This document shows, piece after piece, positions 13,224-25,100 of a stretch of DNA of 64,000 nucleotides. Positions within the stretch are counted from its first letter, which is position 1, and every line of letters starts with the position of its first letter. Made by a program: the position numbers and the translations under genes. This DNA is from Plasmodiophora brassicae (Eukaryota; Endomyxa; Phytomyxea; Plasmodiophorida; Plasmodiophoridae): positions 1 to 64,000 of the forward strand of contig JASFAU010000017.1 in assembly GCA_039704465.1 (NCBI GenBank). The letters run 5' to 3'. A model generated the notes under the pieces. It saw nothing but the letters and a program-made list of their open reading frames with translations. It did not search any database and was not told the DNA's origin.

Positions 13224-13600
13224 AGATCTCCAGTGCGATCGGAGGGCGCTGACGATGCAAAGGCAACATAGAAATCACAGGATGAACAGCACGCATGTAG
13301 CGTCGCCTGGGTAACAGTGTATGGCAACCAACACGGCCATAAAGAAGGTACATCTTAGGGAACGAGGCCGGTCGGCTGGGTGCGGTTGTGCAGCTTCAGG
13401 GTCAAATCACCAGCAGCGCAGGAGGGTCACTGGGCACGGATGGCATGAACACCTGGACACCGAATTCCGAGCGGGTACATCAGGACGGCGGCGTAAACCG
13501 ACGCAATGCATGACGACGTCCGCACGCACGCCAGACGTGGATGTAGTACAAACGGAAACGCGGTTCACCTGTCAGGGACCTTAGCCATGAGTCACACCGG
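13224..13600. other. Right flank of the satellite, no gene seen
   Basis: Unique-looking sequence between the satellite edge and the next interspersed repeat. No ORF with family similarity, intron-like structure or RNA gene was recognised. Confidence 0.4.
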
Positions 13601-13990
13601 CTAAACGAAGTGCTGCTGGCGCCGACGCATCGTGCCCAGACCCTGACTGAAATGCGGAAGGGCTGAAGCGGGCGCTCTAGCCATGGTTGATCATCAGGGC
13701 GCAGGTTTGCTGGAGAACGAGACGCCAGGCGATGCCATCCATGATTCGCAGGCAGTGTCAAAAGAGTCCATACGCGGCATTTTGCGCACTCCCACGGAGT
13801 TCAGTTCTGACTTAGTGAAATCAGCAAATCTGCCCAAGCGGGCTACATTCTCGGTGATACGAAAAGAACGGTGGCACATGTGCCAAATGAAACAGCCCAG
13901 CTGCCTCTGATTTTTCCTGCTCTTTCCAACGGTACCGTTGTGCTCAGCTGATGGTGGCCCAAACTCGCAAACAACCCCTTGTAAACGCCG
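13601..13990 (+). repeat. Interspersed repeat, tail copy H, plus 5' flank like that of the DUF3638 gene
   Basis: Bases 13661-13760 (around TAGCCATGGTTGATCATCAG and GGCGCAGGTTTG) match 26960-27060 almost base for base and 18930-18990 more loosely. The next 215 bases (about 13775-13990) match 19050-19265, the flank and first codons of the DUF3638-family gene, including GCGCACYCCCACGGAGTTCAG, TAGTGAAATCAGCAAAT and CTTTCCAACGGTACC. Similarity stops after CCTTGTAAA. So this is a second copy of that gene's upstream region without the gene body. Confidence 0.7.
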
Positions 13991-14011
13991 ATCTCTCAGA
14001 CGCATTAGCCA

Positions 14012-14060
14012 TGTATTCATAATACATTACAGAAGTCCCTAAAGGTATCGGACAGCCTGT
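14012..14060 (+). repeat. Short repeat shared with 35605-35650
   Basis: AATACATTACAGAAGTCCCT followed by AAAGGTATCGGACAGCC is nearly identical to the sequence just after the LINE stop codon (AATACATATAGAAGTCCCTA, AAGCTATCGTCGGACAGCC, with a 3-base difference). It may be a LINE 3' end or the edge of the interspersed repeat family. Confidence 0.6.
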
Positions 14061-14075
14061 TCACACCCGTAACTC

Positions 14076-14128
14076 AGCCGTCGCCGCCGTGCAACGCAAT
14101 AACACTGCGTTGCACGGCGGCGACGGCT
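14076..14128. repeat. 23-bp inverted repeat, 7-base loop
   Basis: AGCCGTCGCCGCCGTGCAAC..., spacer ATAACAC, then the exact complement ending in GGCGGCGACGGCT. Arms are perfect. It lies 20 bases past the end of the minus-strand kinase gene, so it could act in 3' end formation, but a neutral foldback is equally possible. Confidence 0.85.
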
Positions 14129-14147
14129 TCAGGGACAGCCGTTTTGT

Positions 14148-15291
14148 TCAGGGCGGCGGCGCGACATTTTGACGCAGGCGGGCAACGTTGTTCTCCAAGC
14201 AATTAATGGCCAGATGAGCGGCCGGGTCCTGAATGAAGCGGAGAATATCGACCATGGACCGCCGGGTGGCGTCTTGAATCTCCAGGCCGAGTAACATGCA
14301 GATAGTGCTTCCCAAGCACGTCCAATCGAGTTCCGGCACGGCATGTGGCGTCTGGAAGTCCAGGGCGAATGACACGGTCTGTTCGACCAAGGCATCGCCA
14401 CTGCGAACGGCGGATCCGAGGTCAACAAGAACCGGAAGCATTTCACGATGGTCGGTGAGCATGATGTTGGCTGGTTTCACATCACAGTGGCAAATGTTCT
14501 TCTCGTGCATAAACAGAAGCGCATTGGCGACAGCTTCGCCAATGGAGCGGGTTATAGAGCGTGGAACAGTGGCTGGAGGTTTGCACACCGACAGGAGATC
14601 CGATGCACTTCGTGGAAAAAACGGCATAATGATATAGCCGAAGCCGTTGTGGCGAAACGATGCCTCAACCTGCACGATGCTTGCATGCTGCCCGATCGTC
14701 TCGGCTGCCTTGACCTCACGCTCATAGTCTTCCTGAGCCGCCACGGAATACCGCTTTGCGACCCGCACGACGCCATCGCCGGTTCCGTACGCATAGAACA
14801 ACCAAGACTTCGCTTGGCCAGCGACTGGGAGCACGCCGTCCAAAGTGAACCCGTGCGTTTCGCCAATGTAGAAACGGTCCGTCGTGATGAATTGAGACCG
14901 CGCCTTGGTTAGGATTCGCTCGGCCTCGTTCCGATTCGCATGGCGCAGCTCGCCATATGCGGCAACGTCCTTGTCAATTAAGAAATTAAGGTCTCTGGTT
15001 GTGACCCGGACGTTGAGCCGTCGCAGGCGATCGCGAATGCTCTCGTCTATACACTGGATTTAGCAAAACGGGCGGAAATGGCGTGTAGCCGGTCTACGTA
15101 CCGACCGGGCGAACGGCCTGGAGGGCGGCCAGGGCAGCGTCGCGGGCAGCACCGGCGCGGTCGGCGTCGCGCTCCTTGTCGGGCAGGCGCGGGTCATCGG
15201 GGTTGGCGTCCCGCGCCTCCCTGACTGCCCTGTTCGCGGCCGCGGCGTCGACGTGCGCCTGCCTGAAGAGCTCCTCCAGAGACTGCGACAT
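14148..15291 (-). CDS. Divergent protein kinase-like protein, 2 exons
   Basis: Exons 15291-15102 and 15046-14148 give 362 aa; the 55-nt intron begins GTACGT and ends GTATAG with a CTAAA branch-like motif, and the lengths sum to a multiple of three. The start is the first ATG (MSQSLEELF). Residues 1-64 are Ala/Asp/Arg-rich and probably helical. The kinase part follows: Lys about 161 in VVRVAKRYS, catalytic loop HCDVKPANI (Asp about 252), and DLGSA (about 272) instead of DFG. The Arg of HRD is Cys, as in kinases not controlled by activation-loop phosphorylation. The C-terminal lobe is short and APE is not clear (AVPELDW). Substrate and pathway are unknown. It could be a receptor-type or atypical orphan kinase. 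It sits alone between repeats. Confidence 0.75.
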
Positions 15292-16300
15292 GATGGCCGC
15301 CCACGTCAAACTGGAATGAAAGTCCGAGTGGACAGACCTGGCCAGAGAAGGTTGTGACTTGTGACTGTGAGCGTCGCTCCGAGGCCACCAGTCTGGCGCT
15401 CCGAGGCCACCGGCGCTCCGAGGCCACCAGTCAGGCACCTCAGGTCGCCATCATGGCCAAGCGCATGTCGGTATCGGTCGCCAAGGCCGGACATGCAGGT
15501 TGTTGGTCGATGACGATGATGGCCCGTCGGCCGACCACAGATGGGGCTCCGCCAGATGTTGTTGGCGCGAGAAGGCGACTGCCTGAGCATGGCACGATTG
15601 TCGACAATACATACAGTGAACTTACTCCACCGAGAAGGCCTTTCCGCCCGCATGCGAAGATGGGCATGTCGGCGGAGGTCTGGTACGCCAGCATTATCGT
15701 CTGTTGGTGGCGTACGGCGCCGGCGCCAGCCAACCTTCACGCCGCATTTGGGTCGTCGCCCCCGTGACGACGGCACGTTGACCGAAGGATGATGCGTCGC
15801 CCGATCGCTCCGTTATCGTCTGCCGCACGAATATGCTGGTGCCGAGGGGCGGGAGAGTGCTTGTGGCGTCGAAATAGAGGATGAACGGCGAGTGAGGATT
15901 CAACTTCAATCGGAAAGGAGATGTACATTCGGAGGCCAGGGGTAAGTACTGTTGCAGGGTTGCTGGCCTATGTTGCGGCGAACAGCACCACGAAGAACCA
16001 CGTCGTAGCTTGGGGTCCTGGTTCTGACGAACTTACAGCAGGTTCTGCTGCTCGATGCGAAGATACTGGTGCACCACGACTGTGGAAACAGCTTGCCACA
16101 CCGAAATAAGGACGTTGTCGCCAATGTCGCGTTGCTGGAGAGGTACCGCGTGTGCGCCTTCAACGTGACGTCCGTGTCTTGCTTGAATGCGATAAGCCAG
16201 CCTTCGCGACCGTGCCAAAACATGATCAGATAGGAAAAGGCGTTGTACAGCGGGTGGGCGGCGGGCGACCAGCGCTTTGCCTCGGCTCGTCATGCCTGAT
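15292..16300. other. Upstream region of the kinase gene, low gene content
   Basis: Holds three near-copies of GCTCCGAGGCCACC at about 15375-15435, just upstream of the kinase start. Between 15960 and 16223 the minus strand reads as protein-like text in two frames (FWHGREGWLIAFKQDTDV, then after a shift VLISVWQAVSTVVVHQYLRI), which looks like a decayed gene fragment of unknown family. Otherwise nothing was recognised. Confidence 0.35.
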
Positions 16301-17240
16301 CTACCATGGTGCACACCCATGCGGGGGCGAAGTCGGCAAACGGTGCAGCTCCCTGCCCCGGATTCATCGAATGCGGCCGCTCGGTGCCGGCTGACGCCAG
16401 GTCGACCTGCAGGGACGACGTTCGCGCTTTTCGATCCAGTCTGATTGTATTCGAATGGTTCTCGTTCAAGCAACATGTCGGCAGGGATGGCGGCAGGAAG
16501 TCGACGGCAGGCAGGCGTTTCCATGTCGGGTAGTAGAAACGGGCGCTGGGCGCCACTGCCCTGCTGGGCGACCTCCAGGCCAGGAAGACGCTACTCGATG
16601 GCAATCGGGAAGACTGGCGACGCCCTTGGCTGGTCCTCCCGTCGTCGATGCATGGTGCAGGGCAGGGGCGCGTCGGACCGAATGCAGCGATCGGCGGGCG
16701 GACAGGGCGCCCCGCCCCAGTTCACGAGTAGGTCGGCCGGGGGTTGGCTCCGCCCCTCTAGGAACGACGATTAGTGCCCTGCTGAACGGTCGATTGCAGG
16801 TTGGTCCTGCCAACAATGTCGCGCGCCTGTGCATCAAGGAACACCTCATACCTGTCCTGGAGGTGCACAGCCTCCGCCCAGACGCGTCGTACGTGTCGGC
16901 AAGCACCCAGCAGGACGTGTTGTGGTGCACTGGGTCCGTTGGCCCATGGCGTCGCAAGGCGGGGATGTCGGCGCGGATGCTGAGCGGGCAGGCTTAGGTG
17001 CCAGGGCGTCGACGACCTGCCCCATGCAGTACCGAGCACAACTGAATGTCGGGCGGCCTGGTAGGACGTTGCAGTGGGCGGTGACGGCGAGGCGATCGGC
17101 GGCGGCGTCGGGTGGTCGGTCGCGTCGACGTCGCCCGCCCACGGAGTCGGCGCCGTGCTGCACACGTGGACGCATCTGGACGTCTGGCGCCCACCTGCAG
17201 GCGATCGATGGCTGTGCTCAGACCTGGTACCCGAACTGTA
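16301..17240 (+). repeat. Interspersed repeat family, copy A
   Basis: Contains the diagnostic blocks of the family in order: TCGGTGCCGGCTGACGCCAG, CGCCCTTGGCTGGTCCTCC, CGATGCATGGTGCAGG, GCGCGCCTGTGCATCAAGGA, CATACCTGTCCTGGAGGTGC, CAGCAGGACGTGTTGTGG, TGTCGGGCGGCCTGGTAGGA and CCCACGGAGTCGGCGCC. The same blocks recur in copies B-G with 10-30% divergence. No convincing ORF is conserved between copies, so a non-autonomous element or an old degenerated transposon is likely. Confidence 0.7.
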
Positions 17241-17800
17241 AATCTGGCCACAACGTAATGCAGATAGAAACCATACGACGGCACATCGCCCAGATTCGCA
17301 TTGCTATGCCATGCCCGCGACACCAGGTCGACATCGAAGTGGACCTGGCGAGTACGTACACACAGCGGCAGGCGCTGAACGCGAAGCATTGCTGGGACAC
17401 GGACGCGATCAACTGTCCTGCATGCGTGTATTGATGCCGGACATGCCTGTCTGGTTCGTCTGGTCTGACTGGCAGTCATCGACACGCATGTAGCGGCGAT
17501 GTCGGCGCACGTCATCGGTGATGTGCGCCGTCGCTTTGCACCCAGTGCAGCGAGGACCGCTGTTCGGCGCAACGGGACGACAGCGTGGCCTGCAGGGCGC
17601 TATCCGCGCGAATCGAACTGGTCTAGTTGTTCTGAACTGTTCTGGTTGTGGATATATGCCGGACAGGGAGGGTGGCGGGTGGTTGACATGCGGCGGAGGC
17701 GGACACGACACCGTTTGCTGAGAAAGGGGTGCCAGGTACTGCTGTACCTGCCTGCGGCCCTGACAGACCTGCTGACGTCGCTGGATTGAGCTGATCGGCC
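17241..17800. other. Spacer between interspersed repeat copies
   Basis: No gene recognised. Parts near 17490-17560 (GATGTCGGCGCACGTC, GATGTGCGCCGTCG) resemble the distal half of the interspersed repeat, so this may be a more decayed copy fragment. Confidence 0.3.
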
Positions 17801-18990
17801 ATTTGCCATGATCGACACGCAGGTGGCAGAAGACGACGGAGCCCACGCCCGGGAACGGGAACGGGCGCCCCCCACCGGTTTCTTCGAACGCTGCCGCTCG
17901 GCGCCGGTTGACGCCAGGACAACCTGCAGAGACCTCGTCTGCCTGTATTGAACGGTTTGACTTTGTGAAGATGTGACGGCCGGGATGGCGGAGGGTCTTC
18001 GACGGCAGGCACGCGCCCGCATATCGACCGGCGGCAAATGGCGCTGGAAACCGCTGGCCTGCTGGACGATTTGCACGACAGGAAAGCGACGCTCGCCAGG
18101 CGGACGGGACAGCAGAGGCGCCCTTGGTTGTTCTCGTCCATCGATGCATGATGTAGGTCAAGGGCGCGCCAGACAGAACACAGCGAGCTGCGGCGGGCGG
18201 TCTAAACGCCGCCTTAGCTGAGGGTCAGGCCGACGCGGGGCTGAACCCGGCCCGGCCCGGCAGGACGACCACTGTCCATCAGCGGCTCATGCTGGACGGG
18301 AGACAGCAGGTGACGCCAGGCGTGTCCTGTCCAGCACGAGTTAGACGGCCTGGGTCTGTGCCTGAGGCGACAATTCGTACCTGTCCTCGAGGTGCAGGGC
18401 GTTCTCACAGACGCGCTGGACGCGACGATACCCCAACAGCAGGACGTGCTGCATGCGGCTATTGAGTTCGATGACGCGCGCGACGTCAAGCGTCCAGCAG
18501 GACGTGTTGAGGCGGTAGCGGGTCTGTTGGGAGAATGTCACTGGTCGGCGGCGACGTCGGCGCAGGTGCAGGCAGGCGCATCGTCAGGAGCGACCTGCGC
18601 CGTGTGATGCCGAACACAACGGCATGTCGGGCGGCCATGCAGGACGTCGCAGAGGGCGGCTTTCGCGACTTGCAGCGACATCGGGTAGTCGATCGCGCCG
18701 AGATGCACCCACAGCGGCATCGACGTGGTGCAGGCAGACCCCAGAGATGTGGGTGTTCGAACCATGGACAGAGCGCGGAACTCGTTGATGACAGGGGCAG
18801 TTCAGCGGACGAAGGCCTGGATCAGATGCGGCACAGCGTCTCAGACATCGAGGTCGCCGCCGGAGCATGTGCGGTTACCGCCTGTTCATCACGTCCTGAC
18901 CCCAACAGGACAGGAGGAAGTCGTGGAACGCGCGGTCTACTCATGGATGATCATCCGAGCGCGCGTCTGCCTGACCACGAGACGCCAGCT
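17801..18990 (+). repeat. Interspersed repeat family, copy B (longest)
   Basis: Shares with copy A the blocks TCGGCGCCGGTTGACGCCAG, CGCCCTTGGTTGTTCTCG and CGATGCATGATG, and with other copies TTCGTACCTGTCCTCGAGGT, CAGCAGGACGTG, GCCGAACACAACGGCATGTC, GGGCGGCCATGCAGGACGTC and TGGATCAGATGCGGCACAGC (compare 26891). Its end (ATGATCATCCGAGCGCG...GACGCCAGC) runs straight into the flank of the DUF3638-family gene. Confidence 0.7.
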
Positions 18991-19191
18991 GGCTGGCGTG
19001 CCGTCCATTGTGCACCGGTCGCGCAAAACGAGTCCACGCCGACCACGCGCGGCATTCTGCGCACCCCCACGGAGTTCAGCTTCGACTTGGTGAAATCAGC
19101 AAATTGCCCAAATTGCCCCACATTCTTCGCAATTGCAGACGAACGGTGGCACTTTTGGCACACCGGACAGGCGTCCTGCCTCTGAGTTCTA
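18991..19191 (+). promoter_or_regulatory. Upstream flank of the DUF3638-family gene
   Basis: The 200 bases before the ATG are conserved (about 80-85% by eye) at 13775-13915, although there the gene body is missing. Conservation of a non-coding flank in two places suggests it holds the promoter/5' leader that was duplicated with the gene, or that it belongs to the adjacent repeat. No TATA-like box is clear. Confidence 0.4.
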
Positions 19192-22100
19192 ATGCCCTTT
19201 CCAACGGTACCTTTGTTTCTAGCTAACGGTGGCTCAAACGCGCTAACAACACCTTGTAAATCTCGGTCAATCCCGTTGAATCCGTCCGACTTGGAAAATC
19301 TCGTTGTGGCCGACCTCGCTTGTCGTCGATGCGTTTCGGACATTGTTCGCTATATCCAAACAGTCAATCAAGCAGGAGGTCCGCCCCTGTTCCATCCAGA
19401 CCAGCAAGATGGAACGCGCTCGTTTGCGCTGGAATTCGCGCGTATGAACGATGATATGAAGCAACGGTGGGAGTGTGAAACCCAGGACGCGGAACGCCGG
19501 CGGACGCGTTACTGGCAAGATGTTGTGCAGAAGAAAAAGCGCCTCGACGAACTTCGCCAGAAGGAGTCGGCATTGAAGCGTGAAATTTCGGAAATGGAGG
19601 TTAAACGCGGCAGAGACTACGAGTGTGAAGTGCAGTACAAGCGGCGAAACCTTGCGTCATTGAAAAACGATATCAATTCAGCACTTGTGGCGCCTCATTT
19701 CATCGTAAATCCGCTTCCCCAGGATGCTGATCGTGCCTTGTGTGTCCTATTCTTCTTCATGATGCCCACATCTTTGTGCGCTTTGGCCAAACTGTTGTTC
19801 TCTGCCCAAACGAAATTGGTGCCGTCCAGTTTGATCTGTCGTTTGCGTCACCAGCTTCCAGACAATTCAAACGACTGGCAATCGCACTACGTCGAACATG
19901 ATGGGAGACACGACGCGGGCAGTGAACTTGTTCTGTGCCCTCATGCCATCTCGTATTCGGTTCCCCACCGTTTCGGCATCACCAACGTTGATTACCTGGG
20001 CTCTTCCGATGATTGCCAGAAATGCATGTGGTATCCGGACTACCAAACGCTGTTCAGTCCACCCGGAAATATCAACCCATTTCAGGTGACTGATTGTCCC
20101 AATGCTACTCGCGGCTGGTTTATCGAGCCGCTGCACGATTCGGATGACCCCCAGCTACTGAAATGGGCACTTGCATTTCCGGCTGTCGCAAACCATGCGA
20201 GTCCACGAGGGAACGAAGGATATGCAAAGTTGGACAGCGGCAACCGTCCTTCCTGGCTCAATGTCAATTCGTTTCTTGCGTGTGCGGGCCTGCGGTCGTT
20301 TCCCTACCAACAGGTTCGTAAAATTACCGGCATCCTTCGCGATCGCACACTTCCTCTGGGGCGGCCCTGCATTCAGACACTGCTCCGGATGGCGATGTTC
20401 CAGATGGGTCCCCCTGAGGGTAATTGGACACTGTGGCACTCGGATCTCCGTAATCCTGAATTCGTCGATGCACTTGTGCACGTCATGAAGGCGTCTGCTA
20501 CGCGGCTACGCCCGGCTATCCGCGATCATCGCGACTTTCCGATTCTGGCACATCTGTCCGCCTTTGTTTCGCAGCTGCTGGATAAGGAAGACCTTCGTCC
20601 ACTGTTCACCGCCATCGCGGCAGATTGGGCTGAACTGCTCGGGAAGCGTCTGCAGTCTGGCCGCATCACTCCAGAAGAGGCCGTTGTTCTGAAGTGCAAG
20701 CAGTGTCTCATGTTCGCGTATGGCATCTTGAGTATTTCCGATCTGGGCACTTTGTCGCATCGGCAGGCTGCCTCGTTATGCGCCCTGGTTGTTCGTCATC
20801 ACAATGCGTTCGTTTTCATCGATGATATTTCGGACGACGATTTGGAGCGCGCTCTTCGCGATGCCCTTGTCGGCGTAAAATACGTCATGACGCGCCGCAT
20901 CGACGCCATGTCGGACCTGCTTGAAGACCGCGACCTGACGAACGCATTGCGATGCATTGTCGGCAAAGTCCCACAGTCGCTGGTGGGTTGGTCACGTTAC
21001 GAATCGACGCAATGCTATGAAGTCACCGCTTCTGTCGAGGGACGTTCCGACCACTACATGCTGAATGCTTTGGACGGGACCGTTCTCGTCAACGGTTCGC
21101 CACCAGGTCGTTTGCCACGTGACGTCGTTGAAAACGCTTTGTATCGTCGGCACTTTGGCGACAGGCAATTCGAGGTTGTAACGCATCCAGATGGGACACA
21201 CTTCGAGACCACGCGTGCCCTTGACACGTTGTATTACTACGAATTCGATCTTCGGTCGGACCGTCTTGTCGTCCGCGAAACCAACACTTCGACGAAGGAG
21301 ACTCTCGAGTTGGTTGACGCGGGTGTAATACGACAATCATTTGGGGACCTTCCCGTCCGACTCCACGAAATGCACAGCCACTGGGTTCTGGTCGACAGAA
21401 ATAAGCGGCCGCCAGCCTATTATTCAGTCATGGTGCTTCGGGGGATCCCGTTCGATGGCCGCTCTGTGGACTTTATCGTTTGCAATGGATTGTGTTGCGC
21501 AGTGGAGCTCCATGAGCGGGGTCGGCCAGTACGCGAGCTGCTTGCCACATCGGAAGGCATGAAGAAGTTTGTTCATGTTGCCAAAGACGTGCATGATGGG
21601 TTGCTCCTCGGAAATATTCTGAGCGTATTTGAAAAGTTCGAGGACCGAAGGTTTATCCACGTTCTGACGACGGGCGCGGATGCGGGTGTGCTCATCGATC
21701 TGCCGCGCTACAGGCTCTCGTTCAGGGTCGAAAGGAACGGGGAGGCCATTGTCAGCAATGATTACGCGGGCCGAGTTGTGTCCTGGCAGCAACAGCTGCC
21801 AATGTTGCCACTGTTCCGACAGTATCTTGTGCTTGTTGATCCCGGGTCGACGCCATCGTTGTGCGATACTTGGTTGTCGGCAGCGACGTTGTTGATCCCT
21901 GACGGCAAAGTCGTTGTCGACGAACGTGGCGAGGTTGTCATCGAACTCGACGATTGCTGCGCTGCCAAATTGAACGCGACCACGATGGAATGGAACGCCC
22001 TCCATCAGACGTTTCGATGCTCTGCACCAGGAATGCTGGCGACTCGTTTGCAGATGGCCGCCATCCTGGCTGCTGCGGGGACAATGGTGCCGGAACCCCT

Positions 22101-25100
22101 GCTGGGCATGACTGGCTCCGAGGCCGCCTTGCAACTCGTTCGCCAGTGCTGGGTCAATCGGCCCCTGTCCGACACCGAGCGCGAGAGGCTCGCCAACGTC
22201 TCCGAGTTCAGCCATCGCGAGCCGACTCTGGCGATCGTATGCGACGACCTGCTTCGGTACACGACGTCGTTCGAATTTCTGTACAGCAACGGGCAGTCAG
22301 AGGCGAAACCGGAACCTGACGTTGCGCAACGTGAAGCCGAAAACGACCTCCTGAATGCATCGTTTGGCGAACTCCGATCCAGGATGCGATCGCCGATCCA
22401 GTCGAACCGGCTTCGACAGTGGCTGCTGCCTGGAGAATCCATACGCCCGGGCCTATTTGCTCAGTCGAGTCTCGTCGCGGTACGATCGACTCGCGTACTG
22501 CCAACAGTCGAACGATTGCCACGGAGCCCTGTTGGTCGCGACGTCGTAAAGCAGTTCGAGGCTGAGCTCCGTGCACTGCTTGTTCACAGCGACCCATCCG
22601 GTTCTGTGCCCGAATTCCCAATCGGTGCGCTCGATTCGAAGAAACAGCCGTCGAAGGTCTTCGAAGAGGTTCTCCGCGCCCTCGAACGGTCATGGGGCAC
22701 CCACCATCAGCTTCCTCGCCCACGACGATCGTCCCAGGTGGAGGTCATGGCCGTTGTCAGGCGCATGGCGGCACGCGTGGACGCGCTGGTCGACGTGCAG
22801 CATCAGTTCCTGAAAACCGTCCTTATTGATAACCGCGATCCTGTCTACGAATGGCTTCTGCTGTCGAACCGGGCGCCGGTCCTCTGCTTCACGGATCTGC
22901 TCCGAATCGCTCTGCGCGCTCCAGAATGCACTGAACTGATGCCGTTCCTCAGTTCAGGCGCCCGTGACGATTACCGGTCGGCGACGTTGACGTTTCTAGA
23001 GCTGCTCGTCCTGCGCGGCCGCCTTTGTCGCATCGTCCAGCACGAAGGCAATGAAGCGATGCAGATTCGCGAACTGGAGACCTTTCGACAATGGGACACG
23101 TCGCAGCACGCCGGCTGGCTCGTGTTTGAAGTCGAGGGCGACATCCAGATCCGCCCCGAGCAATACGCCATGGCTCGGCACCTGCTGGACAACGCTGGAG
23201 CGATATCCCAATTGAACATGGGGATGGGCAAGACACGGGTTATCCTGCCGATGCTGATTATCGATGCTGTTGCACGAGGCGACCGCGTACGCGTCAACGT
23301 GCTCGACGCTTTGTGGCATGAGACGCTGGAATACTACCGCCTGCATTTAACGGCCAGCGCGTTGGCCGTTCGCATCGCTGAGTTTCCGTTCAGTCGCGAC
23401 GTGGACGTCGGCAAAGGCACAATCGAGCTATTGAAGCAAGTGCTGGCTTGCTCAAACTGCTTCGTCGTCGCCCCGCAACATCGTGTTTCACTCATCTTGA
23501 AGATCGCTGAGCTTCGTTTGGCTGAAGATCGCGAGGTTCAAAGTCTGGCCAACCTTCTTCACAGCGCGGAGAGTTCCGTCTCGTTTCGCGATATCTTTGA
23601 CGAAAGCGATGCGCTGCTTCACTACCGGTACGCTCTAGTGTATGCGGTCGGTACACCGACACGTCTGGAGCACTGCGACGAGCGCATCACGGCCGCATGC
23701 ATCCTGCTTCGTGCCATCAACCGAGCCGATGATGGCGCCAGGCTGGGCACGCTGCTCGCCCGCCCAGGATTCTCGACGCGATACCCAGCGGGATCGCGGG
23801 GCGACTTCTCGCCGGTGCACCTAGCCGCTAGGCAGGATCGGCACAACGATCCCGATCGGCAACTTCTCCGGCAACTCATTGCTGCTCAGTTGCTGGATGG
23901 TGCCCGCACAGATGACGATCTCGATTGGTTGGACGCCTGGTCTACCCGGCGTGCCAGTGATGAGCTCCGCGAAGCATTGCTTCGATTCCTCGCCGACGAC
24001 GAGTTCGAAGATGAGCGATCGCTTCTTACTTCATTCCCCGAAGACCATCGTCCCCTCGTCCTGGCTCTACGAGGGTTGCTGGCGTTTGGCCGCATCGAGT
24101 TCGCGTTGGAACAGCGGAACCGCGTCAATTATGGCATTGACGTTCATCGTCGCCCGAAGCGCCTGGCGGTCCCGTTCGTCGCGGCGGACGTCCCATCGTC
24201 GAGGTCGGAGTTCGCCGATCCCGATATCTCCATTCTGCTCACCACGCTGGCGTACTACCACGACGGTATCGGCAAGCGCGACGTTCGTGACGCGTTCGAC
24301 CGCATGCTGGGCCTCGGTGCACCGGCGCAGGCGCGTCTGTTCCAGCATTGGATCGGTCCGATCCAACAGGGTTTGACGGACGATGAGGCCGCTGCCATCG
24401 GCGACGTCAGTCGCATCGACCTGACGAACGACGTGCAACTCGACCTGCTGCACAGCAAGCTGAAGCATTCAACCGAGCTCATCAACTTTTGGGTGAAGAG
24501 CTTTGTCCTGCCGAGCGATACGGCACAGTACCCGCAGCGGATGATGACCAGTGCCTGGCACCTGGCCGCCTCCACGTCTGCCGTCGGCTTCTCGGGCACC
24601 AACGACGTCCACCTTCTGCTGCCGTTGCAGGTCACGAGGCGCGAACCGAATATCGATCGGCTGCTGGCTACGGACGGCTCCATGCTGAACTGTATCGTGG
24701 ACAAGACGCTCCAGGTGGAGACGTTGCCGCGTTCGGATTCGACCGCCCTGTGGCAGTGCCTGCTCGAACATGTCGCTGGACACGCCACCGAGTTCCGCGC
24801 GTTGATTGATGTCGGGTCGTTCCTCGCGGGCGTCCCCAACGAGAAGGCTGCCCGTTTCCTGGCTGGTCAGCGTCCGTTCGCCGACGCGTTCAGAGCCATT
24901 TACTTCTTCAACAACAAGCCGGGCGCGAAACGCTGCTGGATGGTTCTCGACACGGAGCGGGAGCAGATAATGGAGCAGAGTCGTTCGCCGATCGCCGCCC
25001 GCGATTCCTTCGTCATATTCGACGATGCGCGGACGCGCGGTGCCGATCTGAAGCTGGCGCCGACAGCGACCGCCGTTGTTACGATCGGGCAGAAGCTGAG

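Noticed and set aside
4406..13271. Dozens of overlapping 60-220 aa open frames in the satellite on both strands
   Set aside because: They recur every 169 bases, shift frame with each monomer and exist only because the monomer has few stop codons. No start context or family similarity.
18745..18765. tRNA-like B-box (GTGTTCGAACC)
   Set aside because: No matching A-box or cloverleaf at the right distance; it occurs in a GC-rich repeat by chance.
21424..22215. Long minus-strand frames inside the DUF3638-family gene
   Set aside because: Codon-position shadows of a strongly coding plus strand.
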